A DNA stretch of 64,000 nt from Streptomyces coacervatus. Lineage in GTDB: Bacteria; Actinomycetota; Actinomycetes; Streptomycetales; Streptomycetaceae. The notes beneath the pieces were generated by a model, which saw only the letters and a program-made list of their open reading frames with translations, was not told the DNA's origin and did not search any database. This document shows, piece by piece, positions 26,349 through 34,376 of the stretch. The translations under genes were made by a program, and so were the position numbers. The stretch lies in contig NZ_JARHTP010000010.1 in the NCBI RefSeq assembly GCF_029223485.1, forward strand, positions 62,001 through 126,000, given 5' to 3'. How positions within the stretch are numbered: the stretch's first letter is position 1; each line of letters opens with the position of its first letter.

Positions 26349-28442
26349 ATGGGGGCCATTCCGACGCAACGGGAGACCGCCTCCTGCGCCTGCGATACGC
26401 CTGCACAGCTGCACGCGACCGGGCACGGGACGGCGGACCCGCGTGCGCAGACGTACACGACGCTGCCCGGGAGCCCCCTCGCGCCGGGTGCCGCCCGCGC
26501 ACTCGTACGCACCGCGCTCGCCGACTGGGCCGAGGCCCGCCTCCCCGGCGCCGAACACCTCACCGACCGGCTCGCCGACGACGCCGTGCTGGTCGTCAGC
26601 GAACTCGTCACCAACGCCGTGGTGCACGCGGGCACCGAAGTCGAGGTCGAGTGCCGTATGGAGGAGGCGGCCGGCGCGCTCGTGGTGGAGGTCTCCGACC
26701 ACCATCCCTCCCGGGCGCCCCGCGACTCGGACGCCGAAGCACCGTACGAGACGGCCGAAGTGCCGTACGGGACATCGGAGTACGGCCGAGGACTGCGCCT
26801 CGTCTCCACGCTCGCCGAATCCTGGGGCGTCACCTTCCGCAGGGGCACCAAGACGGTGTGGGCGCGGCTGCCCGCCGAGTGGCGGCCGGCCGCGGGCGCA
26901 AAAGGGGGCGCGGCGTCAGCCGCTCCAGTGGAGCCGGTGCTTGCACCGGGGCACGCCGGCCGGCACGCGCTGGAACGCGGCCTGCGCGCCGCCGAGATAC
27001 TCGCCCCCGACCCGCAGCGCGCCGAGCGCGACCGGGACTGGCTGCACCGGGGCGCCCTGTCCTTCCTCGCCGAGGCCTCCGATCTGCTCGCCGGGCAGCT
27101 CGACGAGAACCTGGTCGCCGCGCTCGCCGGACAGCTGATCGTGCCGCGGCTCGCCGACTGGTGCGCGGTGTGGCTGGAGGACGAGGTCATGGGGCGGTGG
27201 GGGTCCCCCCGCTCGGGCGCATTCGAGAGCGGCGGAGGCTGGGCCGACGGCACCGCGGGCGCCGGGCCCCGCCTCGCCCGCGTCTGGCACTGCAGCGAGA
27301 ACCGGATCGAGGAACTGCGCCGGGCCCTGGAGAAGGACCCGCCGCACCTGCCCGAGACGACGGGTGCCTCCCCGGCCATGGGGGTCCCCCCGCCCGACCG
27401 GAACCGGGAGTGGGCGAGGAGCCGGGAGTGGGGGAGGTCCGGCCCGGTCTCCTACCCCTGGCCCGGAGAGGCGCTCGACGTGCGCGAGGAGCACGGCGCC
27501 GCGCTCGCCTACCGCCTGATCGCGGGCGGCCGCCCGCTCGGCACGCTCGTCATCGGACGCGCCGGGCTGCTGCGCTTCCCCGACGAGGTCACCGGGCTCG
27601 TCGAGGACCTCAGCCGCCGGGTGGCGCTCGCCATCGGAGCGGCCCGCCAGTACGCCCGCCAGGCCACCATCAGCCAGGTCCTGCAACGCGGACTGCTGCC
27701 CGCCGGCGTCGCCGAGATCCCGGGCGTACGCAGCGCGCTGGTCTACGAGCCGTGCGACAAGGGCGGCCCCAGCGGCGACTTCTACGACCTCTTCCCGGCC
27801 GGCGACGGCCGCTGGTGCTTCGCCGTCGGCGACGTCCAGGGCAAGGGCCCCGAGGCCGCCGTGCTCATCGGCCTGGCCCGTCCCTGGCTGCGCCTTCTCG
27901 CGCGCGAGGGCTACCGCGTCGCCGATGTCCTCGACCGCCTCAACCGCCTCCTCCTGGACGACGCCACGGAGGCCGCGGACGCCGCCGCCCGGGCCCTGGT
28001 ACGGCCGCCCGCCCCCGGCGACGGCCCGCAGACCCGCTTCCTCTCCCTCCTCTACGGCGAGCTGACCCCCTTCGACGGCGGCATCCGCTGCACCCTCGCC
28101 TCCGCCGGCCACCCCCTCCCGCTGCTCCTCGGCCCCGACGGCGCCGTCCGCACGGCCGCCCGCCCGCAGACCCTCCTCGGCGTCATCGAGGACGAGACGT
28201 ACACCAGCGAAACCTTCGAACTCCGCCCCGGCGACAGCCTCCTGTGCGTCACGGACGGCGTGACGGAGCGCCGCTCCGGCTCCCGCATGTTCGACGACGC
28301 CGACGGCCTCTCGACCGCCCTCGCCGGCTGCGCGGGCCTGAGCGCGCAGCTGATCGCGGAACGCATCCGCAGGCTGGTGCACGAGTTCGGCGGGCGACCG
28401 CCGGAGGACGACCTGGCGCTGCTGGTGCTGCAGGCGGAGTGA
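26349..28442 (+). CDS. RsbW-like/SpoIIE-type bifunctional regulator (OsaC-like)
   Basis: 697 residues. An N-terminal HATPase domain of the anti-sigma kinase type (about 45-180: VSELVTNAVVHAG, YGRGLRLVSTLA) is followed by a helical/GAF-like middle with low-complexity stretches, and a PP2C SpoIIE phosphatase domain (about 470-697: GDFYDLFPAGDG, AVGDVQGKG, SAGHPLPLL, VTDGVTERR, EDDLALLVLQ). The metal-binding aspartates appear intact. Such proteins control anti-sigma factor antagonists by dephosphorylation and kinase activity. It is transcribed divergently from the OsaA-like kinase; Streptomyces OsaC, with the same domain types, acts in recovery from osmotic stress. Two copies of a dispersed GC repeat are embedded in frame (27198-27238, 27377-27437). 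Confidence 0.9.
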   Translation: MGAIPTQRETASCACDTPAQLHATGHGTADPRAQTYTTLPGSPLAPGAARALVRTALADWAEARLPGAEHLTDRLADDAVLVVSELVTNAVVHAGTEVEVECRMEEAAGALVVEVSDHHPSRAPRDSDAEAPYETAEVPYGTSEYGRGLRLVSTLAESWGVTFRRGTKTVWARLPAEWRPAAGAKGGAASAAPVEPVLAPGHAGRHALERGLRAAEILAPDPQRAERDRDWLHRGALSFLAEASDLLAGQLDENLVAALAGQLIVPRLADWCAVWLEDEVMGRWGSPRSGAFESGGGWADGTAGAGPRLARVWHCSENRIEELRRALEKDPPHLPETTGASPAMGVPPPDRNREWARSREWGRSGPVSYPWPGEALDVREEHGAALAYRLIAGGRPLGTLVIGRAGLLRFPDEVTGLVEDLSRRVALAIGAARQYARQATISQVLQRGLLPAGVAEIPGVRSALVYEPCDKGGPSGDFYDLFPAGDGRWCFAVGDVQGKGPEAAVLIGLARPWLRLLAREGYRVADVLDRLNRLLLDDATEAADAAARALVRPPAPGDGPQTRFLSLLYGELTPFDGGIRCTLASAGHPLPLLLGPDGAVRTAARPQTLLGVIEDETYTSETFELRPGDSLLCVTDGVTERRSGSRMFDDADGLSTALAGCAGLSAQLIAERIRRLVHEFGGRPPEDDLALLVLQAE
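27198..27238. repeat. Dispersed GC-rich repeat inside the phosphatase gene, copy 1
   Basis: TGGGGGTCCCCCCGCTCG matches the intergenic copy at 40592-40635, followed by a diverged arm (CGAGAGCGG). It encodes RWGSPRSGAFESGGGW in the middle of the protein. Confidence 0.6.
27377..27437. repeat. Dispersed GC-rich repeat inside the phosphatase gene, copy 2
   Basis: ATGGGGGTCCCCCCG followed by CCGGGAGTGGGGGAGG-type ends, with a partly doubled distal arm. It resembles the intergenic copy at 40592-40635 and encodes a Pro/Arg/Trp-rich segment (AMGVPPPDRNREWARSREW). Confidence 0.65.
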
Positions 28443-28473
28443 GGAGTCGGAGGAGTCGCGCGGGTACGGGACA

Positions 28474-29715
28474 ATGGAAGGCATGCCTTCCGCACTCCCC
28501 GACGGCGAGCCGGTCCCCGCCGACGGCGCTCTCCCCGCCTCCGCACTCGCCGGGTCGGCCGACCGCCCCCTCGGCTTCTATCTCCACGTCCCGTACTGCG
28601 CGACCCGCTGCGGCTACTGCGACTTCAACACCTACACCGCCACCGAGCTGCGCGGCACGGGCGGCGTCCTCGCCTCCCGCGACAACTACGCGGACACCCT
28701 GATCGACGAGATCCGCCTGGCCAGGAAGGTGCTGGGCGACGACCCCCGCGAGGTGCGCACGGTCTTCGTGGGCGGCGGTACGCCGACCCTGCTGGCCGCC
28801 GGTGATCTCGTAAGGATGCTGGGGGCGATCCGCGACGAGTTCGGCCTGGCGGCGGACGCGGAGGTGACGACGGAGGCGAATCCGGAGTCGGTGGACCCCG
28901 CGTACCTGTCCGCATTGCGCGAGGGCGGCTTCAACCGCGTCTCCTTCGGCATGCAGAGCGCGAAGCAGCATGTGCTGCGCGTGCTGGACCGCACTCATAC
29001 GCCGGGGCGGCCGGAGGCCTGCGTGGCGGAGGCCCGTGCGGCCGGCTTCGAGCACGTGAACCTGGACCTGATCTACGGCACGCCGGGGGAGTCGGACGAC
29101 GACTGGCGGGCCTCGCTGGAGGCGGCGATCGGAGCCGGGCCGGACCATGTGTCGGCGTACGCGCTGATCGTCGAGGAGGGCACGCAGCTGGCGCGCCGGA
29201 TCCGCCGGGGCGAGGTCCCGATGACGGACGACGACGTCCACGCCGACCGCTATCTGATCGCGGACGAGGTGATGTCGGCGGCGGGCTTCGACTGGTACGA
29301 GGTCTCGAACTGGGCCACCTCCGAGGCGGGCCGCTGCCTCCACAACGAGCTGTACTGGCGCGGCGCCGACTGGTGGGGCGCGGGGCCCGGGGCCCACTCG
29401 CACGTGGGCGGCGTCCGCTGGTGGAACGTGAAGCACCCGGGCGCGTATGCGGCGGCGCTGGCGGCGGGGCGGTCGCCGGGGGCCGGGCGGGAGCTCCTGT
29501 CGGAGGAGGACCGGCGGGTGGAGCGGGTTCTGCTGGAGCTGCGGTTGCGGGAGGGGGTGCCGTTGTCCTTGCTGCGGGAGGAGGGGCGGGCGGCTTCTCG
29601 GCGGGCGCTGGGGGAGGGGCTGTTGGAGGCCGGTCCCTACGAAGAAGAGCGTGCCGTCCTCACCCTGCGCGGGCGGCTGCTGGCGGACGCGGTGGTGCGG
29701 GACCTCGTGGACTGA
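28474..29715 (+). CDS. hemW: Radical SAM heme chaperone HemW
   Basis: 413 residues; ATG at 28474, with another in-frame ATG at 28483. The radical SAM motif CATRCGYC (CxxxCxxC, about residues 37-44) binds the 4Fe-4S cluster; GGGTPTLL and the ANPESV segment are typical SAM-binding elements. The C-terminal HemN_C domain is present. HemW inserts heme into respiratory enzymes and lacks coproporphyrinogen oxidase activity. It commonly lies near hrcA-dnaJ in actinobacteria, as here. Confidence 0.94.
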   Translation: MEGMPSALPDGEPVPADGALPASALAGSADRPLGFYLHVPYCATRCGYCDFNTYTATELRGTGGVLASRDNYADTLIDEIRLARKVLGDDPREVRTVFVGGGTPTLLAAGDLVRMLGAIRDEFGLAADAEVTTEANPESVDPAYLSALREGGFNRVSFGMQSAKQHVLRVLDRTHTPGRPEACVAEARAAGFEHVNLDLIYGTPGESDDDWRASLEAAIGAGPDHVSAYALIVEEGTQLARRIRRGEVPMTDDDVHADRYLIADEVMSAAGFDWYEVSNWATSEAGRCLHNELYWRGADWWGAGPGAHSHVGGVRWWNVKHPGAYAAALAAGRSPGAGRELLSEEDRRVERVLLELRLREGVPLSLLREEGRAASRRALGEGLLEAGPYEEERAVLTLRGRLLADAVVRDLVD

Positions 29716-29746
29716 TCGTCGTACGTACGGGCTACAGTCCCCGGTC

Positions 29747-30361
29747 ATGATCTCCGACACAGAGCCGGACGCGGACGCGACTGTGGTGCGATACGGGTTG
29801 CGATGGCTGCTGTGGGTGCTGCCGTGGGTGGTGTTCTTCGGCGGCCTGGGCGTCGGCGGCCTGCTGACCGCGCTCTTGGGAGGCGGCCTTGGCGCGCTGT
29901 GGCTTCTGCCCGGCGTGTTCGCGGCCGTGTTCATGCTGCGCTCGGTGTGGGGGTGGCGCGGGCTGGTCACGGCCCTCGACGCGAACGGGTTCTGGGTCCT
30001 GCGGGGCAGGCAGGCCGTGCTGATCCCCTGGGACTCGCTGGCCGGGGTCGGCCTCTACTGGGCTCGTGCGGGAAAACGGCTCGTCCACACGGTGGAGCTC
30101 TGCCCCCGCGGTGACATCGACCGCGACGACCCCCTGCTCTGGGAGTTCGTCCGCGACCGGGCGCCTCTGCGTGACGGTCTGCCCCGGCTGCGCTACCGCT
30201 TCGACGTACGGCACTTCTTCGGCGTCTACGAGAAGGCGCTGCGGCGGTGGGCACCCGAGCTGTGGTTCGGGCGGATCGAGCAGCCCGGCTCCTACCTCGG
30301 GTACCCGGACCACGCCGGCCACCGGCAGCGCACCGCCGCGCGGATCACTCGGGAGCCGTGA
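29747..30361 (+). CDS. Membrane protein of unknown function
   Basis: 204 residues from the ATG at 29747; the open frame upstream overlaps hemW and is a shadow. Two to three membrane helices (about 18-70: WLLWVLPWVVFFGGLG, LWLLPGVFAAVFML) are followed by a soluble region with a PH-like pattern (FWVLRGRQAVLIPWDSL). It ends in a 17-bp tail-to-tail overlap with the DUF3097 gene. No function can be assigned. Confidence 0.75.
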   Translation: MISDTEPDADATVVRYGLRWLLWVLPWVVFFGGLGVGGLLTALLGGGLGALWLLPGVFAAVFMLRSVWGWRGLVTALDANGFWVLRGRQAVLIPWDSLAGVGLYWARAGKRLVHTVELCPRGDIDRDDPLLWEFVRDRAPLRDGLPRLRYRFDVRHFFGVYEKALRRWAPELWFGRIEQPGSYLGYPDHAGHRQRTAARITREP

Positions 30362-31151
30362 CGAAGTCGATCAACTCCTCCACCCGCCCCAGCAGTTCCG
30401 GCTCCAGATCCTTGTAGGACCGCACCCGCGACAGAATCCCCTGCCAGGCGGCCCCCGTGTTCTCCGGCCACCCCAGCGCCCGGCACACCCCCGTCTTCCA
30501 GTCCTGTCCGCGCGGCACCCGCGGCCAGCCGGCGATCCCCACCGACGACGGCTTCACCGCCTCCCAGATGTCGATGTACGGGTGGCCTACCACCAGCGCG
30601 TGCTCGCTCGTCACCGCCTCCGCGATCCGCCACTCCTTCGTGCCGGGGACGAGGTGGTCCACCAGGACCCCGAGACGGGCGTCCGGCCCCGGTGCGAATT
30701 CGGCCACGATCGACGGCAGGTCGTCCACGCCCTCCAGGTACTCCACGACCACGCCCTCGATCCGCAGGTCGTCGCCCCACACCCGCTCGACCAGCTCCGC
30801 GTCGTGCCGCCCCTCGACATAGATGCGCCCGGCGCGAGCCACGCGCGCGCGTGCGCCAGGGACGGCCACCGAGCCGGATGCCGTACGGGTGGGACGTACC
30901 GGCGTATTGCCGGTCGGGCGTACGAGTGTCACCACCCGCCCCTCCAGCAGGAACCCCCGCGGCTCCATCGGAAACACCCGGTGCTTGCCGAAGCGGTCCT
31001 CCAGGGTCACCGTGCCCGCCTCGCAGCGGATCACCGCGCCGCAGAAACCGGTCCCGGGCTCCTCGACCACCAGACCGGGCTCCGCCGGCACCTCCGGCAC
31101 GGGCTTGGGCTTCTTCCACGGCGGGGTCAGATCGGCGGAGTACTGGCGCAT
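30345..31151 (-). CDS. DUF3097 family protein
   Basis: 268 residues. Conserved actinobacterial protein of unknown function, recognised by its N-terminus (YSADLTPPWKKPKPVPEVP), the FCGAVIRCEAGTVTLEDRFG beta region, and the central VEGRHDAELVERVWGDDLR segment, which looks like a Toprim-type acidic strand. The last feature suggests a nucleic-acid link but is an inference. It lies 34 bp downstream of the MBL hydrolase gene, probably the same transcript. Confidence 0.88.
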   Translation of the reverse strand: MRQYSADLTPPWKKPKPVPEVPAEPGLVVEEPGTGFCGAVIRCEAGTVTLEDRFGKHRVFPMEPRGFLLEGRVVTLVRPTGNTPVRPTRTASGSVAVPGARARVARAGRIYVEGRHDAELVERVWGDDLRIEGVVVEYLEGVDDLPSIVAEFAPGPDARLGVLVDHLVPGTKEWRIAEAVTSEHALVVGHPYIDIWEAVKPSSVGIAGWPRVPRGQDWKTGVCRALGWPENTGAAWQGILSRVRSYKDLEPELLGRVEELIDFVTAPE

Positions 31152-31185
31152 TCGAGTGACGATAGGAGAAGCGGCCGGTCAGCGG

Positions 31186-31914
31186 CTACGACACGCCGAA
31201 ACGCGCCGCCAGCTCCTCACGCTGCGCCCGCACGAACTCCGCATCCACCACCGCTCCGTGACCGGGTACGTACAGTGCGTCCTCGCCGCCCAGGTCGAGG
31301 AGCCGGTCGAGGGCGGCCGGCCAGTGCGAGGCCACGGCGTCCGGCCCGGCCTGCGGTTCGCCCGACTCCTCCACCAGATCGCCGCAGAACACGACCTCCG
31401 GGGCGCCGGGGACCAGGACGACGAGGTCGTGCGCCGTGTGGCCGGGGCCCACGTTCGCCAGCAGCACCTGTCTGCCGCCGCCCAGGTCCAGCGTCCACTC
31501 GCCGGAGACGTGATGCCGGGGCGGGACCAGGGCATCGACCGCCTCCTCGGCCACGCGCGCGTCCAGCCCGTTGGTCACCGCGTCCGCCCGCAGCTCCTCG
31601 CGCGCGTGCCGGGCGTCGAACAGCGTGTCCATGCCCACCGCGCCGTACACCTCCGCGCCCGCGAACGCCGCCGCCCCGAAGACATGGTCGAAATGGGGAT
31701 GCGTGAGCGCGAGATGAGTCACATGGCGACCGGCGAGTTCCTGCGCCTCGGTACGCAACCGCGCGCCCTCCGCCAGGCTCGATCCCGCGTCGATCAAGAG
31801 CGCCGTGCCCTCCCCGACGACCAGCCCCGCCGTGCAGTCCCAGCCGGGCAGCCGGCACCTCCCGACCCCGGCCGCCAGCCGCTCCCACCCCAGCTCTTCC
31901 CAAGTCACCGTCAT
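31186..31914 (-). CDS. Metallo-beta-lactamase-fold hydrolase
   Basis: 242 residues. The HPHFDH metal motif (LALTHPHFDHVFGA, about 72-85), GPGHTAHDLVVLV and CGDLVEESGEP supply the metal ligands of MBL-fold hydrolases. Substrate unknown; a glyoxalase-II-like or quorum-quenching-like role cannot be separated from general hydrolase activity. Upstream of DUF3097 on the same strand and divergent from hrcA. Confidence 0.88.
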   Translation of the reverse strand: MTVTWEELGWERLAAGVGRCRLPGWDCTAGLVVGEGTALLIDAGSSLAEGARLRTEAQELAGRHVTHLALTHPHFDHVFGAAAFAGAEVYGAVGMDTLFDARHAREELRADAVTNGLDARVAEEAVDALVPPRHHVSGEWTLDLGGGRQVLLANVGPGHTAHDLVVLVPGAPEVVFCGDLVEESGEPQAGPDAVASHWPAALDRLLDLGGEDALYVPGHGAVVDAEFVRAQREELAARFGVS

Positions 31915-31956
31915 ACCGCGACGCTAGCCGTACGACCACGTCCAAGGGGGCCGACC

Positions 31957-31987
31957 TTGCCCCGGGTGTACCCCACCGCCGTACACT
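31957..31987 (+). promoter_or_regulatory. Putative hrcA-dnaJ2 promoter
   Basis: TTGCCC (31957-31962), 19-nt spacer and TACACT (31982-31987), immediately upstream of the CIRCE element, which would overlap the transcription start. Confidence 0.55.
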
Positions 31988-32000
31988 GGGCCGGGGAACG

Positions 32001-32027
32001 CTGGCACTCGGACTGACAGAGTGCCAG
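32001..32027. promoter_or_regulatory. CIRCE operator (HrcA binding site)
   Basis: CTGGCACTC - 9 nt - GAGTGCCAG: a perfect 9-bp inverted repeat with the diagnostic 9-nt spacer, 39 bp upstream of the hrcA ATG. HrcA binding here represses the hrcA-dnaJ2 operon and is relieved on heat shock when GroE is titrated. Confidence 0.95.
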
Positions 32028-32066
32028 GCGAAGTGCCTAGGGGACGACATTCTGGAGGTGTGCGCG

Positions 32067-33083
32067 ATGCTTAGTGAACGACGGCTTCAGGTGCTGCGCG
32101 CCATCGTCCAGGACTATGTCGGCACCGAGGAGCCGGTGGGGTCGAAGGCCCTGACCGAGCGGCACAACCTCGGGGTGTCCCCGGCGACGGTCCGCAACGA
32201 CATGGCGGCCCTGGAGGACGAGGGGTTCATCGCCCAGCCGCACACCAGCGCCGGACGGATCCCCACGGACAAGGGTTATCGCCTGTTCGTCGACAAGCTC
32301 GCGGGTGTCAAGCCGATGTCCGCGCCCGAGCGGCGTGCGATCCAGAACTTCCTCGACGGCGCCGTCGATCTCGACGATGTGGTGGCGCGGACGGTTCGGC
32401 TGCTCGCCCAGCTCACGCGGCAGGTGGCGGTCGTCCAGTACCCGTCGCTGACCCGCTCGACGGTCCGGCATGTGGAGCTGCTCTCGCTCGCCCCCGCGCG
32501 CGTGATGCTCGTGCTGATCACCGACACCGGCCGGGTCGAGCAGCGCATGGTCGACTGCCCGGCGCCGTTCGGCGAGGCCTCCCTCGCGGATCTGCGGGCG
32601 CGGCTCAACAGCCGGGTCGCGGGGCGCCGCTTCACGGACGTCCCCCGGCTCGTGGAAGACCTGCCCGAAGGCTTCGACGTCGAGGACCGGGGTACGGTCT
32701 CGACAGTGCTCTCCACTCTTCTGGAGACACTGGTCGAGGAGAACGAGGAGCGGCTGATGATCGGCGGCACCGCCAATCTGACCCGCTTCGGACATGACTT
32801 CCCCCTCACCATCCGCCCCGTCCTGGAGGCGCTGGAGGAGCAGGTCGTGCTCCTCAAGTTGCTTGGCGAGGCGGGGGATTCGGGCATGACGGTGCGCATC
32901 GGGCACGAGAACGCCTATGAGGGACTCAACTCCACTTCCGTGGTGTCGGTCGGCTACGGTTCGGGCGGCGAGGCAGTAGCCAAGCTCGGCGTGGTCGGAC
33001 CGACCCGCATGGATTACCCGGGAACGATGGGAGCGGTACGCGCAGTGGCGAGGTACGTCGGACAGATCCTGGCGGAGTCGTAA
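32067..33083 (+). CDS. hrcA: Heat-inducible transcription repressor HrcA
   Basis: 338 residues from the ATG at 32067, 7 nt after GGAGGT; a GTG at 32058 lies inside the Shine-Dalgarno and is rejected. The winged helix-turn-helix (VGSKALTERHNLGVSPATVRN) and HrcA C-terminal domain (SVVSVGYGSG, VGPTRMDYPGTMGAVR) are complete. It represses its own operon through the CIRCE at 32001-32027. The stop TAA abuts the GTG of dnaJ2. Confidence 0.97.
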   Translation: MLSERRLQVLRAIVQDYVGTEEPVGSKALTERHNLGVSPATVRNDMAALEDEGFIAQPHTSAGRIPTDKGYRLFVDKLAGVKPMSAPERRAIQNFLDGAVDLDDVVARTVRLLAQLTRQVAVVQYPSLTRSTVRHVELLSLAPARVMLVLITDTGRVEQRMVDCPAPFGEASLADLRARLNSRVAGRRFTDVPRLVEDLPEGFDVEDRGTVSTVLSTLLETLVEENEERLMIGGTANLTRFGHDFPLTIRPVLEALEEQVVLLKLLGEAGDSGMTVRIGHENAYEGLNSTSVVSVGYGSGGEAVAKLGVVGPTRMDYPGTMGAVRAVARYVGQILAES

Positions 33084-34220
33084 GTGGCCACGGACTACTA
33101 CGCCGTTCTCGGCGTGCGCCGCGACGCGTCGCAGGAAGAGATCAAGAAGGCCTTCCGGCGGCTCGCGCGCGAGCTGCACCCGGACGTCAACCCGGATCCG
33201 AAGACCCAGGAGCGGTTCAAGGAGATCAACGCCGCTTACGAGGTGCTGTCGGACCCGCAGAAGAAGCAGGTCTACGACCTCGGCGGCGACCCCCTCTCGC
33301 AGGCGGGCGGCGCGGGCGCGGGCGGCTTCGGCGCGGGTGGCTTCGGGAACTTCTCGGACATCATGGACGCGTTCTTCGGTACGGCGTCGCAGCGCGGGCC
33401 GCGTTCGCGTACGCGCCGGGGCCAGGACGCGATGATCCGGCTGGAGATCGAGCTCGACGAGGCGGCCTTCGGTACGACGAAGGACATCCAGGTCGACACG
33501 GCGATCGTCTGCTCCACCTGTAACGGGGAAGGCGCGGCGCCGGGGACCTCCGCCCAGACGTGTGACATGTGCCGCGGTCGCGGTGAGGTGTCGCAGGTGA
33601 CGCGGTCCTTCCTGGGCCAGGTCATGACCTCGCGTCCCTGCCCGCAGTGCCAGGGCTTCGGCACGGTCGTTCCGACGCCGTGCCCGGAGTGCGCCGGTGA
33701 CGGCCGCGTACGGTCCCGCCGTACTCTCACGGTCAAGATCCCGGCCGGTGTGGACAACGGCACGCGCATCCAGCTCGCGGGCGAGGGCGAGGTCGGTCCC
33801 GGTGGCGGTCCGGCCGGTGACCTGTACGTCGAGATCCACGAGCTGCCGCACTCCACCTTCCAGCGGCGCGGCGACGACCTGCACTGCACGGTCACCATCC
33901 CGATGACGGCCGCGTCCCTCGGCACCAAGGTGCCGCTGGAGACACTGGACGGCATGGAAGAGGTCGACATCCGGCCCGGCACCCAGTCCGGCCAGTCGAT
34001 CCCGCTGCACGGCCGGGGCGTCACGCATCTGCGCGGCGGCGGGCGCGGCGACCTCATCGTCCACGTCGAGGTCATGACCCCGACGAAGCTGGACCCTGAG
34101 CAGGAGCGGTTGCTGCGGGAGCTGGCGAAGCTGCGGGGTGAGGAGCGGCCCACGGGGCAGTTCCAGCCGGGGCAGCAAGGGTTGTTCTCGCGGTTGAAGG
34201 ATGCGTTCAACGGGCGCTGA
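33084..34220 (+). CDS. dnaJ2: Chaperone DnaJ (DnaJ2)
   Basis: 378 residues; GTG starts on the base after the hrcA stop. J domain with HPD (ELHPDVNPDP), a Gly/Phe-rich linker (about 72-95), four CxxCxGxG-type zinc repeats (CSTCNGEG, CDMCRGRG, CPQCQGFG, CPECAGDG) and the C-terminal substrate-binding domains. It is a type I DnaJ that stimulates DnaK. Being in the hrcA operon, it is the CIRCE-controlled paralogue; the dnaK-operon copy lies elsewhere. Confidence 0.97.
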   Translation: MATDYYAVLGVRRDASQEEIKKAFRRLARELHPDVNPDPKTQERFKEINAAYEVLSDPQKKQVYDLGGDPLSQAGGAGAGGFGAGGFGNFSDIMDAFFGTASQRGPRSRTRRGQDAMIRLEIELDEAAFGTTKDIQVDTAIVCSTCNGEGAAPGTSAQTCDMCRGRGEVSQVTRSFLGQVMTSRPCPQCQGFGTVVPTPCPECAGDGRVRSRRTLTVKIPAGVDNGTRIQLAGEGEVGPGGGPAGDLYVEIHELPHSTFQRRGDDLHCTVTIPMTAASLGTKVPLETLDGMEEVDIRPGTQSGQSIPLHGRGVTHLRGGGRGDLIVHVEVMTPTKLDPEQERLLRELAKLRGEERPTGQFQPGQQGLFSRLKDAFNGR

Positions 34221-34237
34221 GGTGGTGCTGGATGGTG

Positions 34238-34308
34238 CTGGGGGCTCCGCCCCCAGACCCCCGGTCGGCCCTTGAGGGGCCTTGTCCTCAAACGCCGGAC
34301 GGGCTGAA
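34238..34308. repeat. Dispersed intergenic hairpin element, copy 1
   Basis: Two parts: perfect hairpin CTGGGGGC-TCC-GCCCCCAG (34238-34256), then after a spacer the 23-bp motif beginning CCTCAAACGCCGGACGG (34286-34308). The same composite is at 46634-46721, and the motif also forms both arms of the element at 55863-55931. It follows dnaJ2 and probably also serves as its terminator. Confidence 0.85.
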
Positions 34309-34376
34309 TATGTCGCCCCATCGCCATAGCAGTGGCCCGATTCGGACTTGTTCGGAGGACGTGACAACATGCCGTC

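Noticed and set aside
29447..29746. Longer N-terminus for the membrane protein at 29747
   Set aside because: It overlaps hemW in another frame and consists of Arg/Gly-rich shadow sequence; the ATG at 29747 begins a sensible membrane protein.
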